In this document: positions 6,566-9,579 of the stretch, one piece after another | Layout: each line of letters starts with the position of its first letter | Numbering within the stretch: the stretch's first letter is position 1 | NCBI GenBank assembly: GCA_947378615.1 | Contig: CANCKV010000084.1 | Span: forward strand, 1-9,579 | Source of the DNA: Chitinophagaceae bacterium | GTDB taxonomy: Bacteria; Bacteroidota; Bacteroidia; Chitinophagales; Chitinophagaceae | Length of the DNA stretch: 9,579 nt | Reading direction: 5' to 3' | Program-made: the position numbers and the translations under genes | The notes under the pieces: generated by a model | The model's input: only the letters and a program-made list of their open reading frames with translations | What the model was told of the DNA's origin: nothing | Database searches by the model: none

Positions 6566-6890
6566 TAGACGACTCTCCCGCTAGTGCAAAAGTGATTTAA
6601 CTAGTAAGTTATTTTACTGAAATAAGGTTCTCGCTTATATCCTCAACTAGCAAAGGAAGAATTTAGATTGTAATATACACTTCGAAAATTGGGGTACTAA
6701 CTTCTCAATAAATCAAGGGTTTTTATATTGGATTTCCTTAAAACTTGAAAAACGACAATTAATTGCATCATGCAATTCATATTTAAATGGTATAATTGCT
6801 AAATAAGCAGAGGAAGAATAGCAAATGAAGGGACATAAAGTGGGGATACAAAGTATGTTTCCTAAAATTGAGACTTAATTAATTTAACGG
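6566..6890. other. Spacer between nadR and the Fic gene
   Basis: No supported gene is seen. A 17-codon ORF (6825-6878), preceded by AGGAAG, is too short to call. The stretch holds one clear palindrome (6761-6777) and two similar AGGAAGAAT words (6655-6663 and 6812-6820). No convincing terminator for nadR is visible; the best candidate is a 5-bp stem (CTACT 6551-6555 with AGTAG 6564-6568) that overlaps the nadR stop codon. Confidence 0.5.
6761..6777. promoter_or_regulatory. Perfect 17-bp palindrome upstream of the Fic gene
   Basis: AATTGCATCATGCAATT is an exact 8+1+8 palindrome, 113 bases before the Fic start. It has the size of a dimeric regulator site. The Fic protein itself ends in a winged helix and could be such a regulator. 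No binding partner can be proven from sequence. Confidence 0.3.
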
Positions 6891-7940
6891 ATGGCGAATT
6901 TTGATGAATATATAAAGCAGGGTGAACCTAACAAAGCAGAAAAAGCAAGAGTCTGGAAAACGGCTATTGGTTTGCAGCAAGTGGATGGACTAAAGCCATC
7001 CGATTATCTACTTGCAACAGCCAAACATAACATTGAAGGGGACATTACAATTGAAGAAGTAAAACAAAGGATTGATAACTATTATGTAGCACACCCATTA
7101 AAAAAAGATGAAAACCGAACCGAAGAAGCCGACAAAGTATCGGCACGTATAGCAGAAATATTGGGAGAACAAGCATTTACTTTTTCACCTGTAGAATACC
7201 TAACCATTCATCGTAGATTGTTCGAGGATATATACGAGAACGCAGGGAAAATACGTACCTATAACATTACTAAGCAAGAATGGGTATTAAATGGCGAAAC
7301 GATTTTATACGCTAGTGCCAAGGGTTTGAACGCAACACTTGAATACGATTTTGAGCAGGAAAAGAAGTTTAGCTGTAAAGGATTAAGCAAACAGGAAACT
7401 ATAGAACACTTAGCACAATTTATTTCGTATCTATGGCAAATACATGTTTTTGAAGAAGGTAACACAAGAACTACGGCAATATTTTTAATTAAATACTTAC
7501 GCACATTCGGATTTGAAGTAAACAACGAATTGTTTGAGCAACATTCCTGGTATTTCCGTAACGCATTGGTAAGAGCACACTATAGGAATCATACAAAGAA
7601 TATTGATACAAACAATGAATACCTATTACGGTTTTTCGGTAATCTATTGCTTGGAGAAACCAATCTGTTAATAAACAGAGAAATGAACATTGACTATACT
7701 CACCGTGTAAACGTAGATAATGACCCTGTAAAATTGGGTGATGACCTTGTAAATGACCTAGTAAAAAGAAATATCTTGGCCTATTTAAAACAAAATCCTA
7801 AGGCTAACTATAATGAACTAGCAGAAAAAACAGGCTATTCTGTTTCAAAAATAAAAAGACATATTCAGGAACTTAAAAAACTAGGAGTGATAGAACGCAT
7901 AGGGAGTGATAAAACAGGAAAGTGGAAAGTAAAAAATTGA
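6891..7940 (+). CDS. Fic-family protein with fused VbhA-like N-terminus and C-terminal winged helix
   Basis: This is a 349-residue protein. Fic domains usually transfer AMP or another phosphate-containing group from a nucleotide to target proteins. Residues 20-65 (from TAIGLQQVDGLKPSDYL to ITIEEVKQRIDNYY) resemble the small VbhA antitoxin that holds a Fic partner inactive. The aligned inhibitory motif (S/T)xxxE(G/N) reads L28-QQV-D32-G33, so the key Glu is Asp and the Ser is Leu. The Fic core spans about 98-240, with a beta-hairpin flap near 121-142 (IRTYNITKQEWVLNGETILY) and the motif H185-V-F187-E-E189-G-N191-T-R193-T-T-A196. The catalytic His, acidic residue, Asn and first Arg are present; the second Arg of HxFx(D/E)GNGRxxR is Ala. 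Residues about 286-347 form a winged helix (NYNELAEKTGYSVSKIKRHI). No separate antitoxin gene is nearby. The start ATG has no Shine-Dalgarno site. Targets are unknown. Confidence 0.9.
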   Translation: MANFDEYIKQGEPNKAEKARVWKTAIGLQQVDGLKPSDYLLATAKHNIEGDITIEEVKQRIDNYYVAHPLKKDENRTEEADKVSARIAEILGEQAFTFSPVEYLTIHRRLFEDIYENAGKIRTYNITKQEWVLNGETILYASAKGLNATLEYDFEQEKKFSCKGLSKQETIEHLAQFISYLWQIHVFEEGNTRTTAIFLIKYLRTFGFEVNNELFEQHSWYFRNALVRAHYRNHTKNIDTNNEYLLRFFGNLLLGETNLLINREMNIDYTHRVNVDNDPVKLGDDLVNDLVKRNILAYLKQNPKANYNELAEKTGYSVSKIKRHIQELKKLGVIERIGSDKTGKWKVKN

Positions 7941-8059
7941 AATCCCGTACCGGACTTACTTTATTTTATTTTGTGGTTGCTACAAATATGTCGTACCCAC
8001 GGTACTTACTGCGCTTTTTTGTAATGGCTGCTATAAATATGTCATCCCTACGGGATTTA
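7941..8059. repeat. Two and a part copies of a 51-bp-period Bacteroidota repeat
   Basis: Copy 1 (7973-8008, with TGCTACAAATATGTCGTACC) and copy 2 (8024-8059, with TGCTATAAATATGTCATCCC) match along their length at an offset of 51 bp. A partial copy (CCCGTACCGGACTTACT) lies at 7944-7960, directly after the Fic stop. Each copy ends in a small palindrome-like GTACC..GGTAC or CCCTACGGG core. Similar short repeats are scattered through intergenic DNA in this phylum (general knowledge). They make a spurious minus-strand frame of 65 codons, which I do not call a gene. Confidence 0.65.
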
Positions 8060-8144
8060 TCGAAGTAGAAGATGTTAGTACAGAAAATCCAAAGTAAAGG
8101 GAATAGAAATAAAAATAAACTTAACCGATAAACAACTTGATTTA

Positions 8145-8210
8145 AGTAAAAACGTACTGTCAATTATCATCTTTACTATTAATTATGAAAATGAACAGTG
8201 CGTTTTTACT
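8145..8210 (-). terminator. Large stem-loop at the end of the nuo operon
   Basis: AGTAAAAACGTACTGT (8145-8160) pairs with ACAGTGCGTTTTTACT (8195-8210) at 15 of 16 positions, the odd pair being a wobble type, around a 34-base loop. It begins 13 bases beyond the nuoN stop. On the minus strand the last arm ends CGTTTTTACT, giving a short U-run inside the stem foot. This suits a terminator of nuoN transcription, and the symmetric structure could also stop transcripts coming from the Fic side. The long loop is unusual for a classic terminator. Confidence 0.5.
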
Positions 8211-8223
8211 ATTTACTCAATAT

Positions 8224-9579
8224 TTAGAAGTAATAGAATCCTAACAAAGCTGATGGGAATACTCCTAAAATAATGATTATAGCGGCTAATATGATTAAAC
8301 CGAGCTTGAAGCTTGGGGTAATTGTTGTATTTGTTGCTGCAATGCCTTCCTTGAAATACATGGCTTGGATTACCTTGAAGTAATAATAAACACTCACTGC
8401 GGCAAAAAGTACGGCGATGATGACGAGACTTATCGGACCGCCTGACTTGATAGCGGAAGCTAACATATAATACTTGGCAAAGAATCCTGCAGTTAACGGA
8501 ATACCTGATAATGAAAGAAAGAATACTGTATTAGTGGCTGCCAAAACAGGCTGTGTCTTTGAGAGTCCATTATAACCATCTAATGAGAAGTCTTCCATTT
8601 TTGTTAGGATGGAGAAGATTCCGATGGTAGCAAAACTATAGGCTGCCGTATATAAAAGGATACCATCCTTAGTGAAATCGTTGGAACTATACAAGGCAAA
8701 TAACATGAAACCTGCCTGTGCGATACTACTATATGCTAACATACGTTTGACACTTTGTTGGAATACGGCAGTGATGTTACCTATCAATAAGGTGGCAACG
8801 ATGATAACAAATAGAATCAATGTCCAAGCTGGCCCTGGCCCGAAATCTGCTGACTTAGCGGCAAATAATTTGATGAAGGCAAAGAAACCTGCTGCCTTTA
8901 CTATTGTTGCCATGAATGAGGTGAATACACTTGGTGAACCATCATATACATCGGGTGCCCAAAAATGGAATGGTGCTGCGGATACCTTGAAACACATAGA
9001 GATGAACAACAATACCAATCCTACAGGGGCAAGGATACCTGCACTTGAGAAACCTGTTACTGCTGACTTGATGGTAGTTGATTGTAAACCGAAACTTCCT
9101 GTTGCTCCATAAATCAATGTGATACCCATTAATAAGATACCCGTAGAGAAGGAACCCATCAAGAAATATTTCAAGGAAGCCTCGTTACTCTTTAGATTTT
9201 TCTTGTCGGAACCTGTAAGGATATATAAGGGGATTGACATGATTTCGATGCCCAAGAAGAACATCAATAACCCATTAAATGAAGTTAGGATAGTGACGCC
9301 ACAAAGCACGAAGAATATCAAGGCAAAGTATTCGGCCACCTCTGTTCCTACCCTTTCTATATCGCTACCGCTTAGGATGAAATAAACGAGGGTGGATACG
9401 ATGATGATGGTATTGAAGAACAATCCCGTTCTATCGAAAGACAATAAGTCCTTAGTATCGATGTTGATGGTAAAAATACCATAGAACTGAAGGAGATTGC
9501 CCACCAATAAAACGAGTAAGGCGGCGATTGCCACATTCTTGATGGCAGACTTTGGTAATAAGATGCCACTAAACATCAT
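8224..9579 (-). CDS. nuoN: NADH-quinone oxidoreductase subunit N, 5' end cut by the window edge
   Basis: 451 residues are visible. NuoN is one of the three antiporter-like proton-pumping membrane subunits of respiratory complex I. The whole visible chain is a run of hydrophobic helices. Family landmarks are GIEIMSIPLYIL (110-121, the pumping Glu at 112), SLKYFLMGSFSTG (135-147, Lys 137), FKVSAAPFHFWAPDVYDGSP (197-216, Lys 198 and His 205), VKAAGFF (227-233, Lys 228), SVKRMLAYSSIAQAGF (276-291) and TAGFFAKYYM near the end. Positions run about 19-21 below those I remember for E. coli NuoN, so the N-terminus is probably about 20 residues beyond the edge. The Met at the edge is therefore likely internal. 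nuoN is normally the last gene of the nuo operon, which agrees with the stem-loop just after it. Its G+C looks higher than that of the vitamin operon. Confidence 0.95.
   Translation of the reverse strand: MMFSGILLPKSAIKNVAIAALLVLLVGNLLQFYGIFTINIDTKDLLSFDRTGLFFNTIIIVSTLVYFILSGSDIERVGTEVAEYFALIFFVLCGVTILTSFNGLLMFFLGIEIMSIPLYILTGSDKKNLKSNEASLKYFLMGSFSTGILLMGITLIYGATGSFGLQSTTIKSAVTGFSSAGILAPVGLVLLFISMCFKVSAAPFHFWAPDVYDGSPSVFTSFMATIVKAAGFFAFIKLFAAKSADFGPGPAWTLILFVIIVATLLIGNITAVFQQSVKRMLAYSSIAQAGFMLFALYSSNDFTKDGILLYTAAYSFATIGIFSILTKMEDFSLDGYNGLSKTQPVLAATNTVFFLSLSGIPLTAGFFAKYYMLASAIKSGGPISLVIIAVLFAAVSVYYYFKVIQAMYFKEGIAATNTTITPSFKLGLIILAAIIIILGVFPSALLGFYYF

Noticed and set aside
6825..6878. 17-codon ORF preceded by AGGAAG before the Fic gene
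   Set aside because: Too short to support and with no recognised leader-peptide character; its RBS-like word also recurs at 6655 without a gene.
7259..7525. Minus-strand frame inside the Fic gene
   Set aside because: Antisense shadow of the Fic domain coding region.
7966..8163. 65-codon minus-strand frame after the Fic gene
   Set aside because: Its C-terminal half is simply the translation of the 51-bp repeat pair (RDDIFIAAITKK / RGYDIFVATTK).
8672..9385. Two plus-strand frames opposite nuoN
   Set aside because: They are antisense to a clear NuoN coding region and have no motifs.

Overview
The window looks like a piece of a Bacteroidota chromosome, probably from the Chitinophagaceae/Sphingobacteriales side (inference). 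The evidence is AT-rich spacers, starts without Shine-Dalgarno sites, TAnnTTTG-like promoter elements, a SusC-era style TonB-dependent receptor, and dispersed repeats of the 'TCGACAGGCTCAGTCTGACA' and 'CCCTACGGGA' types that are common in that phylum. No rRNA, tRNA, CRISPR array or intact transposase gene was seen.

Left part (1-2971) is an accessory, gene-poor region. The edge carries the first 25 codons of a family 2 glycosyltransferase on the minus strand. A minus-strand gene follows (1286 to 618). It would be 222 codons long but has an in-frame TAA after codon 35, and a hairpin terminator lies just beyond its end. Upstream of it lies a 246-bp array of about twelve 16-bp palindromes spaced every 21 bp. 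Just beyond that is a 32-codon minus-strand ORF of unknown status. At 1982-2446 is a 465-bp element with 18-bp terminal inverted repeats and an exact 10-bp flanking duplication. It has no ORF and is built inside from diverged repeats, so it is a MITE-like non-autonomous element. The rest, to 2971, is AT-rich with no gene visible.

Middle (2972-6565) is a tight plus-strand operon: an outer-membrane TonB-dependent receptor, PnuC, and a NadR-type NMN adenylyltransferase/ribosylnicotinamide kinase. The receptor stop overlaps a TTG start of pnuC, and nadR starts 8 bp inside pnuC. Together they form a likely route for nicotinamide riboside: crossing the outer membrane, crossing the inner membrane, phosphorylation to NMN and adenylylation to NAD.

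Right part (6566-9579) has a stand-alone Fic-family protein (6891-7940). It has an N-terminal segment resembling the VbhA antitoxin, a variant Fic motif and a C-terminal winged helix. A small 51-bp-period repeat pair follows, then the convergent 3' end of nuoN, the last subunit of respiratory complex I, which runs off the right edge. A large stem-loop separates the repeats from nuoN.
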